NCBI RefSeq assembly: GCF_011040385.1
Contig: NZ_JAAIKB010000007.1
Coordinates: forward strand, 1 to 64,000
DNA from: Falsiroseomonas algicola
Lineage (GTDB): Bacteria; Pseudomonadota; Alphaproteobacteria; Acetobacterales; Acetobacteraceae
Length of the DNA: 64,000 nt
Direction: 5' to 3'
In this document: piece after piece, positions 62,385 to 64,000 of the stretch
How positions within the stretch are numbered: the stretch's first letter is position 1
Layout of the letters: each line of letters starts with the position of its first letter
Notes under the pieces: model-generated
What the model was told of the DNA's origin: nothing
The model's database searches: none
The model's input: only the letters and a program-made list of their open reading frames with translations
Made by a program: the position numbers and the translations under genes

Positions 62385-64000
<1,616 letters not shown>

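Overview
The window looks like chromosome of a very GC-rich alphaproteobacterium, most likely an Acetobacteraceae (Roseomonas-like) species. The clues are the Caulobacter/Rhodospirillales-style block ppiD-trpE / trpG-trpD-trpC-moaC-moeA-lexA, LexA sites of the alphaproteobacterial GTTC-N7-GTTC type, several Bug/TctC-type binding proteins, and strong third-position GC. The species assignment is inference. No tRNA, rRNA, CRISPR array or recognisable IS transposase was seen.

Layout. 0-6.1 kb: a manganese catalase and the SOS mutagenesis genes imuB-dnaE2 (minus strand); dnaE2 carries an in-frame palindromic insertion. 6.3-29.4 kb: a surface-glycan block. It has nucleotide-sugar enzymes (UDP-GlcNAc dehydrogenase-like, UDP-GlcNAc 2-epimerase, UDP-glucose dehydrogenase, UDP-glucuronate 4-epimerase, GlmS), a 1929-residue protein with three glycosyltransferase modules, other glycosyltransferases, methyltransferases, DUF4214 proteins and an acyltransferase. 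No flippase, polymerase or exporter is present. 29.4-35.3 kb: a 261-bp palindromic element, imuA, a lipoprotein serine protease, RlpA, ComEC, a 51-residue membrane protein and LexA.

35.4-39.6 kb: moeA, moaC, trpC, trpD and trpG (minus strand). 39.6-56.6 kb: a 17-kb accessory block lying exactly between trpG and trpE. It holds a GntR-controlled sugar-acid-type cluster (two binding proteins, a DapA-family enzyme, an enolase-superfamily enzyme), a polytopic membrane protein with no ordinary start codon, an alpha-hydroxy-acid oxidase, a LysR-controlled CoA-transferase / flavin monooxygenase / AtuA / DUF4387 cluster, a lipoprotein hydrolase, and a lower-GC subtilase with a small partner. 56.7-64 kb: the housekeeping block resumes with trpE, ppiD, tpiA, secG and pyrG (cut by the window end), interrupted by a two-gene AbiEii-like toxin-antitoxin candidate between tpiA and secG.

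How it works together. lexA, imuA and imuB-dnaE2 each carry a LexA box, so an SOS mutagenesis regulon is spread over three places in one window. GlmS feeds UDP-GlcNAc, and the sugar enzymes turn UDP-GlcNAc and UDP-glucose into amino-uronic acid, GlcA and GalA donors for the many glycosyltransferases.
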